Positions 35,908-44,563 of a stretch of 64,000 nucleotides of DNA are shown piece by piece. A program made the translations under genes and the position numbers. The notes under the pieces were generated by a model. That model was given only the letters and a program-made list of their open reading frames with translations, did no database searches and was not told where the DNA came from. This DNA comes from Microbacterium aoyamense (GTDB lineage: Bacteria > Actinomycetota > Actinomycetes > Actinomycetales > Microbacteriaceae). The stretch is from the NCBI RefSeq assembly GCF_023155855.1, contig NZ_JAKNUT010000001.1, positions 868,001 to 932,000 of the forward strand, read 5' to 3'. Within the stretch, counting starts at the first letter, position 1; every line of letters begins with the position of its first letter.

Positions 35908-35994
35908 GGCTGTGTTGCAGGTGTCGGACCCCGTCCATAGCGTGGTCTCCGGCAGTCGGGGGGCTGCGCGCAGAGGCGCAGAAAGGGAGTGTGC

Positions 35995-37368
35995 ATGTCG
36001 ATCGCGGACATCTCCGACGACCGCCTTGGTGGTCCCCGCGAAAACCAACGCACACCACCGCACGACTTCCTTGCGGAGCAGAGCACCCTCGGCGGCATGA
36101 TGCTGTCGAAGGATGCCGTGGCCGACGTCATCGAGTCGCTGCGCGGTTCGGACTTCTACGTGCCGAAGCACGAGCTGATCTTCGAAGCGATCCTCACGCT
36201 CTACTCGCACGGCGAGCCGACCGATGTCGTCGCCGTCACCGACGAGCTCATCAAGACCGGCGAACTGCAGCGCGCCGGCGGCGCCGACTATCTCCACACG
36301 CTCACCTCGATCGTGCCGACCGCCGCGAACGCCGGGTACTACGCATCCATCGTCAACGAGCGCGCGCTGCTGCGTCGCCTCGTCGACGCCGGCACGCGCA
36401 TCGTGCAGATGGGGTACTCCGGCCAGGGTGAAGCACTCGACCTGGTCAACAACGCGCAGGCCGAGATCTACTCGGTCACGGGCGCGGAGGCGGCCGAGGA
36501 CTACGTGCCACTGACGATCGCGGTGGATGCCGCGGTCGACGAGATCGAGGCAGCTCGTGGCCGCGACGGCCAGATGACCGGCATCCCTACCGGCTTCTCG
36601 GGTCTCGACCAGCTGACCAACGGCATGCACCCCGGCCAGATGATCATCATCGCGGCGAGGCCGGCGATGGGTAAGTCGACGCTCGCCCTCGACTTCGCGC
36701 GCTCCGCGGCGATCAAGCACGACATGCCCACGATCTTCTTCTCACTCGAAATGGGTCGCAGCGAGATCGCGATGCGCCTGATGAGCGCCGAGGGTTCGAT
36801 CCCTCTGCAGGCGATGCGCAAGGGCACGCTCGACTCGCGGGACTGGACGACGATCGCCGCGACGCGCGGTCGCATCAACGACGCGCCCCTCTATATAGAC
36901 GACTCGCCCAACATGACCCTGGTCGAGATCCGCGCCAAGTGCCGCCGGCTCAAGCAGCGCGTGGGGCTCAAGATGGTCGTCATCGATTACCTGCAGCTCA
37001 TGACCTCGGGCAAGCGCGTCGAGTCGCGCCAGCAAGAGGTCTCGGAGTTCTCGCGCGCACTCAAGCTCCTCGCGAAGGAGCTCGGCGTGCCGGTCGTCGC
37101 TCTGTCGCAGCTGAACCGTGGCGCCGAGCAGCGCGCCGACAAGAAGCCCGCACTCTCTGACCTGCGCGAGTCCGGCTCGATCGAGCAGGACGCCGACATG
37201 GTCGTGCTGCTGCACCGGGAGGCCGCCTACGAGCGCGACAGCCCCCGCGCGGGCGAGGCCGACCTGATCGTCGCGAAGCACCGTAACGGTCCGACCGACA
37301 CGATCACGGTCGCCTTCCAGGGCCACTTCTCGCGCTTCACGGATATGGCGCCCGGCGACTTCGGGTAG
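35995..37368 (+). CDS. dnaB: Replicative DNA helicase DnaB
   Basis: Hexameric 5'-3' helicase at the replication fork. 457 residues. N-terminal primase-interacting domain at about 20-120 (HDFLAEQSTLGGMMLSKDAV), RecA-like core with Walker A ARPAMGKST at 221-229 and FFSLEMGRSEIAMRLMSAEG. The frame is continuous, so there is no intein, which is common at this Walker site in actinobacteria. Start ATG 35995 with AAAGGGAG upstream; an in-frame GTG two codons earlier is less likely. Confidence 0.97.
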   Translation: MSIADISDDRLGGPRENQRTPPHDFLAEQSTLGGMMLSKDAVADVIESLRGSDFYVPKHELIFEAILTLYSHGEPTDVVAVTDELIKTGELQRAGGADYLHTLTSIVPTAANAGYYASIVNERALLRRLVDAGTRIVQMGYSGQGEALDLVNNAQAEIYSVTGAEAAEDYVPLTIAVDAAVDEIEAARGRDGQMTGIPTGFSGLDQLTNGMHPGQMIIIAARPAMGKSTLALDFARSAAIKHDMPTIFFSLEMGRSEIAMRLMSAEGSIPLQAMRKGTLDSRDWTTIAATRGRINDAPLYIDDSPNMTLVEIRAKCRRLKQRVGLKMVVIDYLQLMTSGKRVESRQQEVSEFSRALKLLAKELGVPVVALSQLNRGAEQRADKKPALSDLRESGSIEQDADMVVLLHREAAYERDSPRAGEADLIVAKHRNGPTDTITVAFQGHFSRFTDMAPGDFG

Positions 37369-37505
37369 CTGTAGGTTCCCGATGAATCCTGCGGATTCCA
37401 CGGCAGTGTGCGGCTGAACGTGCGGGTACGCAGGTCAGCGTGAACGACGCGCGTCGATCGCGGCGCGCAGATGGCTGTTGCAAGTTCCGGGCTGGAATTG
37501 CCGAC

Positions 37506-38360
37506 CTAGAGGGTGGCGCCGAGGTCGGCGAGCCGTTGCGGGTCGGCGAGGACGTCGAGGTGGACGATCCGGTCTTCTGCGATGACGAATGCCATCACCG
37601 AGACGAGGCGGCCGCACGCGTAGGCCGCGACTCCTGACATCCCGTCGATCAAGACCGGGCGGGAATGCTGAGCGAGCTTCACCGCGAACATCGCCTGGGC
37701 GGCGATATCGTCGACGCCCTGAAGGGACTGTATGGTCGCCCCGTAGTCGGCACGCAAGGTGACTTCGGTGTCCAGGAGCGCGAGGATGCGGGTGAGGTCG
37801 CCACTGCTGACAGCCGCGAGCCACGCGTCGACGATCACGCGGCCGGCGCGGCGGCCGTCCTGCGGATGCTCGGCGCCGCGCAGCCGTCGACGCGCACGCG
37901 AGGTGAGTTGGCGGACGGCATCCGGCGACTTGTCGACGACCGCGGCGACCTCGGTGAACGGCTGGCCGAAGACATCGTGGAGCACGAACGCGATCCGCTC
38001 GACCGGGCTGAGCGTCTCCAGCACGACCAGCAGCGCGGTGTTCACCCGATCGGACAGGGCCACCGTGTCGAGCGGATCCTCCGCCGTTCCGGGCTCGTCG
38101 TCCCACGCTTCGAGGTGCCACGACCGCTCCCAGGTGCGCCGCGGGGCGCGCAGCAGATCGAGGCAGATCCGTGAGACGACGGTCGTGAGCCACGCGTCGA
38201 GGTTGTCGATGCTGTCGGCGTCAGTGCGGGCAAGTCGGAACCACGCCTCCTGCACGGCATCGTCCGCGTCCGACTCCGATCCGAGCAGCCGCACCGCCAT
38301 CCGCCGCATTCGCGGCCGCGCGGCCTCGAATCGCTCCACAACCTCCACAGGGTCGACCAT
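37506..38360 (-). CDS. ECF41-type RNA polymerase sigma factor with SnoaL-like domain
   Basis: 284-residue ECF sigma factor. Sigma-2 at about 10-75 (GSESDADDAVQEAWFRLART), sigma-4 at about 105-165 (FTEVAAVVDKSPDAVRQLTS), then a C-terminal SnoaL/NTF2-like domain of about 110 residues (VIVDAWLAAVSSGDLTRILA), the fused regulatory domain of ECF41 in place of an anti-sigma factor. Divergent from an NmrA-like oxidoreductase, the classic ECF41 partner type. It is preceded by its own predicted ECF41 promoter. GGAGG lies 7 bases before ATG 38360. Confidence 0.9.
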   Translation of the reverse strand: MVDPVEVVERFEAARPRMRRMAVRLLGSESDADDAVQEAWFRLARTDADSIDNLDAWLTTVVSRICLDLLRAPRRTWERSWHLEAWDDEPGTAEDPLDTVALSDRVNTALLVVLETLSPVERIAFVLHDVFGQPFTEVAAVVDKSPDAVRQLTSRARRRLRGAEHPQDGRRAGRVIVDAWLAAVSSGDLTRILALLDTEVTLRADYGATIQSLQGVDDIAAQAMFAVKLAQHSRPVLIDGMSGVAAYACGRLVSVMAFVIAEDRIVHLDVLADPQRLADLGATL

Positions 38361-38386
38361 GTCACATCCTCCCGTCCGTGCTCGTC
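38360..38386 (+). promoter_or_regulatory. ECF41 promoter for the SDR gene
   Basis: TGTCACA (38360-38366), 16-base spacer, CGTC (38383-38386), the ECF41 consensus as I recall it (TGTCACA-N16-CGTC). The -35 element overlaps the start codon of the sigma gene. Predicted start about 38392, giving a 45-base leader for the SDR. Confidence 0.75.
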
Positions 38387-38394
38387 ATTTGATT

Positions 38395-38421
38395 GACGAG
38401 CACGCCGACCGCGGTGTGACA
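38395..38421 (-). promoter_or_regulatory. ECF41 promoter for the sigma gene (mirror image)
   Basis: On the minus strand TGTCACA (38421-38415), 16-base spacer, CGTC (38398-38395), exactly mirroring the plus-strand promoter. It would give positive autoregulation of the sigma factor with a leader of about 29 bases. The two -10 elements are part of the palindrome GTGCTCGTCA / TGACGAGCAC (38378-38403). Confidence 0.75.
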
Positions 38422-38436
38422 CCGAGGAGAGACTTC

Positions 38437-39189
38437 ATGACCCGCATCCTGATCACCGGCGGCACCGGCACTATCGGCCGCCGCGTCGTCCCCCTGCTCG
38501 CAGGTAGGGCCGACACCGTTCGCGTCGCCTCCAGGCGGCCGGCCACGCACCCCGATCCCGGCATCGAATGGATGCCGGTGGACACCGTGCGAGGCACGGG
38601 ACTCGACCAAGCGGTGACCGATATCGACACCGTTCTGCATCTGGCCGGTGGAGCGAACGGTGACGACACCGGCACACGCAACACCGTGCATGCGGCGCAC
38701 GAAGCCGGGATTGATCACGTCGTGCTCATCTCGGTCGTCGGTGCGGATCGGATGCCAATCGGCTACTTCCGACGCAAAGCCTCGTCAGAGCGGATCGTCG
38801 AAGAGTCCGGCATCCCGCACACGATCATCCGCGTCGCACAGCTCCATCAGTTCGTGCATCCGATCGCCCGGACCCTGTCGCGCCTGCGACTCGCACCACG
38901 CGGCCTCCGATTCGAGCCGGTTGACGTCGACCGCGTCGCAGAGCGCCTGGCAGAGCTCGTGACATCACCGGCCGCGGGAAAGGTCGGCGACCTCGCCGGG
39001 CCGGAAGTGCTCTCCGCGCACGATCTCGTCATGCAGTACCGGGCACAGCAGGGCAAGCGCGGCGGGTTGATCGCCTTAGGCATTCCCGGCGCCGTCGGAC
39101 GTGCGTACACCGCAGGAGACAACCTCGCCCAGGATCCCGACCGTGGAGTGGTCACCTGGCGCGACTACCTCGACGTGTCGACCACCTAG
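38437..39189 (+). CDS. NmrA-like NAD(P)-binding SDR family protein
   Basis: 250-residue atypical short-chain dehydrogenase with the N-terminal dinucleotide motif ITGGTGTIGRR (residues 5-15). It has the length and features of the NmrA/NAD-epimerase group rather than a classical catalytic SDR (no clear YxxxK near residue 120, where ADRMPIGYFRRKASSERIVE has Y-x3-K as YFRRK). Substrate unknown. GAGGAG precedes ATG 38437. It is the expected target of the divergent ECF41 sigma factor. Confidence 0.88.
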   Translation: MTRILITGGTGTIGRRVVPLLAGRADTVRVASRRPATHPDPGIEWMPVDTVRGTGLDQAVTDIDTVLHLAGGANGDDTGTRNTVHAAHEAGIDHVVLISVVGADRMPIGYFRRKASSERIVEESGIPHTIIRVAQLHQFVHPIARTLSRLRLAPRGLRFEPVDVDRVAERLAELVTSPAAGKVGDLAGPEVLSAHDLVMQYRAQQGKRGGLIALGIPGAVGRAYTAGDNLAQDPDRGVVTWRDYLDVSTT

Positions 39190-39214
39190 TTCGACGCGGC
39201 GACAGCCGAAGGAG

Positions 39215-39595
39215 TCACGTCGAAATCGACACCCACACGCAGAGGCCACCCGCGATCAAGAAGAAGACCCACGACGGGTGCCTACCCCGCGTGAACAAGA
39301 GGGGAAGGACCGCGCACGCGAAGCAGGTGATTCCTATCGTGAGCACGATCCCTCGGATCCCGGTCCCTGCCGCGATATCGACCAGCACGGCGGCGAAACC
39401 CAACCCCAGAACACTCGTGATGTGCCACGCGAACCGGACGACGCCGACCGTACGACTTCGATCACCCAATAACGGCGGCAGATCGTCACGTGTCGACAGC
39501 GGCACGATCAGGAAGCGCTCGCCCAGACACGAGTGCAGCAGCATCAGCAACCCAAGCACCACCGCGGCCGAAACCAGCACGGAGGTCGTGAGCAC
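39215..39595 (-). CDS. Small four-helix membrane protein
   Basis: 126-residue hydrophobic protein with about four membrane segments (VLVSAAVVLGLLMLLHSCLG, FAWHITSVLGLGFAAVLVDI, IVLTIGITCFACAVLPLLFT, WVFFLIAGGLCVW). The motif LLHSCLGERFLI near residue 18 recurs in uncharacterised bacterial membrane proteins as far as I recall. Start taken as GTG 39595 (VLTTSVLVS); the frame continues upstream without coding signs. It ends 26 bases from the SDR gene, convergently. Function unknown. Confidence 0.7.
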   Translation of the reverse strand: MLTTSVLVSAAVVLGLLMLLHSCLGERFLIVPLSTRDDLPPLLGDRSRTVGVVRFAWHITSVLGLGFAAVLVDIAAGTGIRGIVLTIGITCFACAVLPLLFTRGRHPSWVFFLIAGGLCVWVSIST

Positions 39596-40188
39596 GGGCC
39601 CAGCATAGACGTCGCGTGAATCCGGCCCCGACGTCCGGTGCGGGCTCCGAGTCGCACGCCACGAACGGACTGACGCGGAGGAACCTGCACGATGACAGCG
39701 ATCCGACCGGTACCGGCGCGGCGGACTCTCACGCTCTGGCCACGCTCGCCGTGTAGGAATACGCAAAGTAGCGCGAACAGATCTCGCGAACAGGGACGCA
39801 AACTAGCGGGGATTCAGAGCCATTTCACGCATGGTCGATCGGGATCCGACAGTAGCAATCGTCGCCCGCCGACTCCATCTGCGGTAGCGAAGTGCGTCGG
39901 CACGGTGTCTCCGAAGCTCGCGGTCCCCGAGGGCGTGAGCTAGTCAGTCGCACTCAGCGCGGCGCGAGTCCCTAGAGTGTGGCCATGCCCTGTTCGTCGC
40001 TTCCTCTCTCGTAAGGCTTGGCGCGACCGATCCCTCGAGGGCTCCTCATTCATTCCCGTCCGTCCGAACCCCCGGGTACGTTCGCCACGATGGCGCGGAG
40101 GCTGCAGCATCCGTCTCCGGCGTGTGAAGCTCGACCCGATCCGACACCGCCGGCCATCCCACGCACCCACCACACGAGGAACGAACTG
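39596..40188. other. 593-base non-coding gap with a possible leaderless mini-ORF
   Basis: I see no credible gene here. An open frame at 39692-39943 has no coding features. TAGAGT at 39973-39978 lies six bases before an ATG at 39985, which opens a nine-codon frame MPCSSLPLS ending at 40014; this could be a leader peptide or the broken start of a lost gene. GCGAACAG occurs twice near 39774 and 39787. Base composition is lower in G+C than the neighbours. Confidence 0.4.
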
Positions 40189-40806
40189 ATGACCACAACC
40201 ACCCCGACTCCACGGCGTCGAACGCCGATCTGGGCCGTCGTTCTGCTGATCGTCCTCGTGGGAGGTGTCGCCGCGATCGCGGGGATCGCTTTGGGCATGC
40301 TGTTCGGTCCTCAGCAGACCGCGACCAGGTCGGAAGTTGTCAAGTACGTGCTCCCGCAACAGAAGGTCGCACTCGCCAGCCTTCGAATAGAAGGCGTGGA
40401 AAGGGTGAAGAAGGACGGCGAGATCTTCGGGATCCCGGTCGACGCTGCGGACAGGATGAAGTACCTGATCTACAGCTTCGACGCCAACGTCGGGCTCGAC
40501 GGCGCGCGGGTGCGTGTCGACCAGACGGGCGATCACACCTACCTCGCGTCGGTCCCGGCGTTCGATTTCCTGAGCCACAGCAACATCCACTTCGAAGACC
40601 CGATCGACGACGATGGCCTGCTCGCGTTTCTGACCGACGAGATCAGCCAGAGCGAGATGACGAATCGCATCCTCAGTGACGAGAACAAGGCCGAGTACGT
40701 GACGAGCAGCATCGACACACTGAAGAGCCAGACGGAGGCCTTTTACGGAGGCATCGTCACTTCCGTTGACCCGGACGCCGATCTGACCTTCGAGTTCGCG
40801 AAATGA
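40189..40806 (+). CDS. Membrane-anchored protein, DUF4230-like
   Basis: 205-residue protein with a single N-terminal membrane helix (IWAVVLLIVLVGGVAAIAGI, residues 14-33) and a basic cytoplasmic tip (TPRRRT). The rest is extracytoplasmic and acidic, with KVALASLRIEGVERVKKDGE and later TFEFAK; the layout resembles DUF4230 proteins, with moderate certainty. Codon use is less G/C-rich than the surroundings. Start ATG 40189 after GAGGAACG. The GTPase that follows starts within or just after its last codons, so the two are probably one operon. Confidence 0.68.
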   Translation: MTTTTPTPRRRTPIWAVVLLIVLVGGVAAIAGIALGMLFGPQQTATRSEVVKYVLPQQKVALASLRIEGVERVKKDGEIFGIPVDAADRMKYLIYSFDANVGLDGARVRVDQTGDHTYLASVPAFDFLSHSNIHFEDPIDDDGLLAFLTDEISQSEMTNRILSDENKAEYVTSSIDTLKSQTEAFYGGIVTSVDPDADLTFEFAK

Positions 40807-40835
40807 CCGCCGCCGCCAACCCGGAGGAGCCCGCC

Positions 40836-41990
40836 ATGACCGACGACCCGGTTGTCACGCCCGAGGACGGCGAGCAGGAGTTCCTCTCCGCGACCAACCA
40901 GGCGAAGTCGAAGTACGGCCGGTTCAACCTCGCGATCATCGGCGGCTCGGGCGTCGGCAAGTCCTCGCTCGTCAACGCGGTCTTCGGGCGTGACTGGGCG
41001 AAGACCGGCAAGGGGCTGCCCGTCACGCGCGGCGTGCAGTACTTCCACGACGAGACGCTCGGCATCTGGGATGTCGAGGGGTTCGAGATCGGATCGTCCG
41101 TGCCGCCGCGCGAGCAGCTGCGTGCGCACCTCGAGACGATCAAGACGCATCCCGCCGACACGCAGATCGCCGTCGTCTGGTACTGCATCAAAGCCACGGA
41201 CGACCGCCTCACGCCCGCCGACATAGAGATGATCCGAGAGCTCGCCGCGGACGGGCTACCGGTCGTGCTCGTCCTCACGAAGGTCGACTGGAGCAAGAAC
41301 CCGATCACGGGCGCCCGCGGTGTGGCGAAAGACCTCGAGTCGTTCGTCGAGTGGCTCGAAGAGCCCGTGGATGAGAACGGCGAGCCCCTCAGCATCCCGT
41401 ACGAACGCGTCATCCTCACCTCTACCCGCGACAAGCACGGAAAGGGCAAGGGGCACGGCCTCGGTGAGCTCGTGGCCGAGACCCTCTCCCTCTCGCCGGA
41501 AAACGAGAAGGACGCCTTTCGCATCGCACAGCGACTCAACCTCCCGTGGAAGCGCGAGATGGCCCGGCCGATCATCGCGGCAGCTTCCGCCGCTGCCGGA
41601 GCAGCCGCAGCCGTCCCCGTTCCCGTTGCAGATGCCGCGGTTCTGGCGCCGATCCAGCTCGGAATGATGGGGCGCATTGCCGCGATCTACGACCTCGACA
41701 TCAAGGTCATGCTCTCGGCCGGTGCGCTCGCGCAACTCGGCGTGCAGATCACGGGGCAGGCGCTCGCGCGCAGCTTCCTCAAGGTGATCCCCGTCGCCGG
41801 CAGTGTCATCAGCGCCGGCGTCGCGCTGTCGCTGACGGCCGCGACAGGCGAAGCCTGGATGCGCCTATGCGAGCAAGTGCATACCGGCAAGATCGACCCG
41901 GCCAAGATCGGCGAGGCGTGGGGTCAGTTCGCTCCCTCTGTCCTGGACGTGGGCAAGAAGTGGGCCGAGCAGAAGGTCGCCAAGAGCTGA
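40836..41990 (+). CDS. P-loop GTPase with C-terminal DUF697-like membrane region
   Basis: 384-residue GTPase. P-loop GGSGVGKSS at about 36-44, switch II DVEGFE near 79, and NKxD-type TKVD near 148-151. The C-terminal third has Ala/Gly-rich hydrophobic helices (AASAAAGAAAAVPVPVADAA, SFLKVIPVAGSVISAGVALS), as in DUF697 / YcjF-type dynamin-like GTPases that act at membranes. I chose ATG 40836 because GGAGGAG lies 7 bases upstream; ATG 40803, overlapping the previous stop (ATGA), would add 11 residues. Role unknown; the anchored protein upstream is a likely partner. Confidence 0.75.
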   Translation: MTDDPVVTPEDGEQEFLSATNQAKSKYGRFNLAIIGGSGVGKSSLVNAVFGRDWAKTGKGLPVTRGVQYFHDETLGIWDVEGFEIGSSVPPREQLRAHLETIKTHPADTQIAVVWYCIKATDDRLTPADIEMIRELAADGLPVVLVLTKVDWSKNPITGARGVAKDLESFVEWLEEPVDENGEPLSIPYERVILTSTRDKHGKGKGHGLGELVAETLSLSPENEKDAFRIAQRLNLPWKREMARPIIAAASAAAGAAAAVPVPVADAAVLAPIQLGMMGRIAAIYDLDIKVMLSAGALAQLGVQITGQALARSFLKVIPVAGSVISAGVALSLTAATGEAWMRLCEQVHTGKIDPAKIGEAWGQFAPSVLDVGKKWAEQKVAKS

Positions 41991-42041
41991 AGCGTAAACG
42001 AGTACAAACGTCTATAAACCGATCCAACGGGAGCATGGGCG

Positions 42042-42284
42042 TTGCGATTCCAGATCGGACTGCTCAACCCCGACGACGTGATCACCGCGTTGGGCCGGCC
42101 GTGGCGAAGTGGACTTCGCGCTGCCGTACTTGCGCGACTACCTCAGAAAGCACACCGTGACGGATGCCGCGGGACGTCTCGCCCCGCTGTCGGCGCTCCC
42201 GCCGCCGCCCGACATGGAGGACGTGACATGAAGGGAATCGAGAGCCCGCCGGGAATCATCCCTCAGTCCCCGTCGTTCGCGTAG
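42042..42284 (+). pseudogene. Remnants of a decayed gene pair
   Basis: Three short pieces. From ATG 42042, MRFQIGLLNPDDVITALGRP, then a frame change, and at 42109-42231 a plausible C-terminus (VDFALPYLRDYLRKHTVTDA, then GRLAPLSALPPPPDMEDVT) with stop. That stop overlaps an ATG at 42228, which opens MKGIESPPGIIPQSPSFA and ends at 42284; the sequence recalls the N-terminus of RidA/YjgF proteins. I read this as debris of an operon; certainty is low. Confidence 0.35.
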
Positions 42285-42286
42285 GC

Positions 42287-43315
42287 ATGCGTGCGATCGT
42301 CTACACCGAGCCCGGTGCGTCCTCCGTCCTCTCCCTCGTCGACCGTGAGGTGGCCGATCCCGGTCCCGGCGAGGTGCGGGTGAAGGTCGCCGTTTCAGGC
42401 GTCAACCCGACCGACTGGAAGGCGCGCTCTGGCGGCGGGTCGCGCACGCAGTTCGACGAGACGGTGCCGAATCAGGATGGCGCGGGCACGATCGATGCCC
42501 TCGGTCCGGAGGTCTCGGGACTCCAGGTGGGAGACCGCGTCTGGATGTTCCTCGCGCAGTACGAGCGCCCGACGGGCACCGCGCAGGAGTACGTGAACGT
42601 GCCCGCTTCGCGTGTCGCTCCGCTTCCGGACGGCGTCGGGTTCGAGATCGGCGCGAGCCTCGGGGTTCCCGCGATGACCGCGCACCGCGCCCTCACCGTG
42701 CACGAGTACGGCCCGGCGCGGCTCGAGCCGGGTGCGCTCGACGGGCGCACGGTGCTCGTCGCCGGCGGTGCCGGAGCGGTCGGGCACGCCGCGATCCAGC
42801 TCGCGCGCTGGGCGGGTGCGACAGTCATCACGACCGTGAGCAGCCGCGAGAAGGCCGCGCTGGCAGAGGCCGCCGGCGCGCACCACGTCGTGGACTACAC
42901 CGACGACGATGCCGCCGACCAGATCGCGAAGCTCGCGCCGGCCGGTGTCGATCAGATCGTCGAGGTCGCGCCGGCCGCGAACATCGACCTGGATGTCCGG
43001 GTTGCGGCGAACCACACGAGCATCGCGTACTACGCGAACGAGCGCGGGGAGGCGGCATCCGTCCCCGTCCTCGCCGCCTTCGCGAAGAACATCCGCTATC
43101 AGGGACTGCTCGTCTACACCGTCGGTGCGGAGGCGTGGGCCGCAGCGGCCGAGGATGTGACGCGCGCGCTCGCCGACGGCGCACTGCCGGTGGGCGAGGA
43201 GGCGGGGCTGCCGCTCACGTGGTTCGACCTCGCCGACACCGCGTCGGCGCACGACGCCGTCGAGAACGGCGCCATCGGCAAGGTGCTGATCAGGGTCTCC
43301 GACAGCGCGAGCTGA
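42287..43315 (+). CDS. NADPH:quinone oxidoreductase-type zinc-free alcohol dehydrogenase
   Basis: 342-residue medium-chain dehydrogenase/reductase of the quinone reductase group. N-terminal GroES-like domain (GEVRVKVAVSGVNPTDWKAR), Rossmann motif VAGGAGAVGHAAIQLARW near residues 162-179; no catalytic zinc ligands. Likely reduces quinones or enones with NADPH; substrate not readable. Start ATG 42287 (MRAIVYTEPGASSVLSL), the usual family start, three bases after the debris at 42284. Confidence 0.92.
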   Translation: MRAIVYTEPGASSVLSLVDREVADPGPGEVRVKVAVSGVNPTDWKARSGGGSRTQFDETVPNQDGAGTIDALGPEVSGLQVGDRVWMFLAQYERPTGTAQEYVNVPASRVAPLPDGVGFEIGASLGVPAMTAHRALTVHEYGPARLEPGALDGRTVLVAGGAGAVGHAAIQLARWAGATVITTVSSREKAALAEAAGAHHVVDYTDDDAADQIAKLAPAGVDQIVEVAPAANIDLDVRVAANHTSIAYYANERGEAASVPVLAAFAKNIRYQGLLVYTVGAEAWAAAAEDVTRALADGALPVGEEAGLPLTWFDLADTASAHDAVENGAIGKVLIRVSDSAS

Positions 43316-43392
43316 GCCCTCCGGCCAGCCGAAAACGGCCAGCGCGGTAGCGGCATCCATCCCGCGATTCAACTCCTGCGGTACCGTCCGGT

Positions 43393-44514
43393 ATGACCGA
43401 CACAGGTGCGCGGCTCGAGCAACTCCTGGAGGACTACGTCGAGCGCGGCGTGATCCCGGGCGCCGTGGCGGCCGTCGGCGACGACGTCGTCGCGGTGGGC
43501 GCGGCATCCACAGGCGGACCGCCGATGCAGACCGACGCGATCTTCCGCATCCAGTCCATGACGAAGGCGGTGACGAGCGTCGCGGCGCTGCGGTTCGTCG
43601 AAGAGGGGCGCATCGGGCTCGAGGACGCGATCGACGAATGGATGCCGGAACTCGCGCAGCGCCGCGTGCTGCGCACCCCGACCGCCCAGCTCGACGACAG
43701 CGTTCCCGCGTCGCGACCGATCACGCTGCGACATCTGCTGACGAACACGAGCGGCTACGGGTCGATCATGGTCGAATCACCGCTGGCCCGCGCGATGACC
43801 GAGAACGGCACGGAAGGCGGTCCGCAGTCGCCCGAGCTCGACGCGGAGGAGTGGCTGAGACGCATCGCGACCCTTCCGCTCGCGTTCCAGCCGGGTGAGG
43901 GGTGGCGGTACCACCACTCGTTCGCGATCCTCGGCATCCTGCTGTCGCGGCTCGCCGGCGCGCCGCTCGGAGAACACCTGCGACGAGTGATCTTCGACCC
44001 GCTCGGGATGCCCGACACCGACTTCTCGATTCCGATGGAGAAGGCGCACAGGCTCCCGCCGGCATACCGAGACGTCGACGGAGAGCTCGTCGAGACCGAA
44101 CCGGCAGGCGCCGGGTTCTCCGTCGGCCCGCCCCCGTTCGATGTGAGTCATGGCGAGCTCGTGTCGACCGCGGCGGACTTCATGCGGTTCGAGCGGATGC
44201 TGGCTCGTGGCGGCGACGGCATCGTCTCGCCCGAGCACCTGCGCCTTATGACGACCGACCAGGTGCCCGATCGCGTCAAGACCGACGACAGCTTCTTCCC
44301 CGGATTCTGGAGCGGGACCGGCTGGGGCTTCGGGGTCGCCGTCGTGACCGCGGGCGAGCACCGCGGTCGCTACGGCTGGTCAGGCGGACAGGGGACCGAC
44401 TTCTACGTCGATCCCGACGGCACGCCCGCCGTCCTGCTCACGCAGGTCGAGATGGGCGGGACGATCATGCCGCTCCTCTCCGAGTTTCAGTCGGTGCGCG
44501 ACGACCGGAGGTGA
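43393..44514 (+). CDS. Serine beta-lactamase-fold hydrolase (class C-like)
   Basis: 373-residue cytosolic protein of the beta-lactamase/esterase EstB family. Nucleophile motif SMTK near residues 55-58 (RIQSMTKAVTSVAALRFVEE), second motif YHHS near 180 where YxN is usual, and GWSGGQGTDFYVDP near 330 in the place of the third motif. No signal peptide, so an esterase or amidase rather than a secreted resistance enzyme is likely. TACCGT at 43382-43387 five bases before ATG 43393 fits a leaderless mRNA. Confidence 0.87.
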   Translation: MTDTGARLEQLLEDYVERGVIPGAVAAVGDDVVAVGAASTGGPPMQTDAIFRIQSMTKAVTSVAALRFVEEGRIGLEDAIDEWMPELAQRRVLRTPTAQLDDSVPASRPITLRHLLTNTSGYGSIMVESPLARAMTENGTEGGPQSPELDAEEWLRRIATLPLAFQPGEGWRYHHSFAILGILLSRLAGAPLGEHLRRVIFDPLGMPDTDFSIPMEKAHRLPPAYRDVDGELVETEPAGAGFSVGPPPFDVSHGELVSTAADFMRFERMLARGGDGIVSPEHLRLMTTDQVPDRVKTDDSFFPGFWSGTGWGFGVAVVTAGEHRGRYGWSGGQGTDFYVDPDGTPAVLLTQVEMGGTIMPLLSEFQSVRDDRR

Positions 44515-44563
44515 ACCGGACAACCCCCTGTCTCAACGGCCGTCGCCGCCATACGCTGGGCCG

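Noticed and set aside
35995..37368. Intein in dnaB
   Set aside because: The helicase frame is uninterrupted and of normal length, with Walker A intact.
39692..39943. 83-codon plus-strand frame in the 39.6-40.2 kb gap
   Set aside because: No domain, mixed codon use, no ribosome binding site.
43393..44514. Beta-lactamase resistance gene
   Set aside because: No signal peptide and only the SxxK motif is canonical; esterase-like family more likely. The same holds for 51442-52299.
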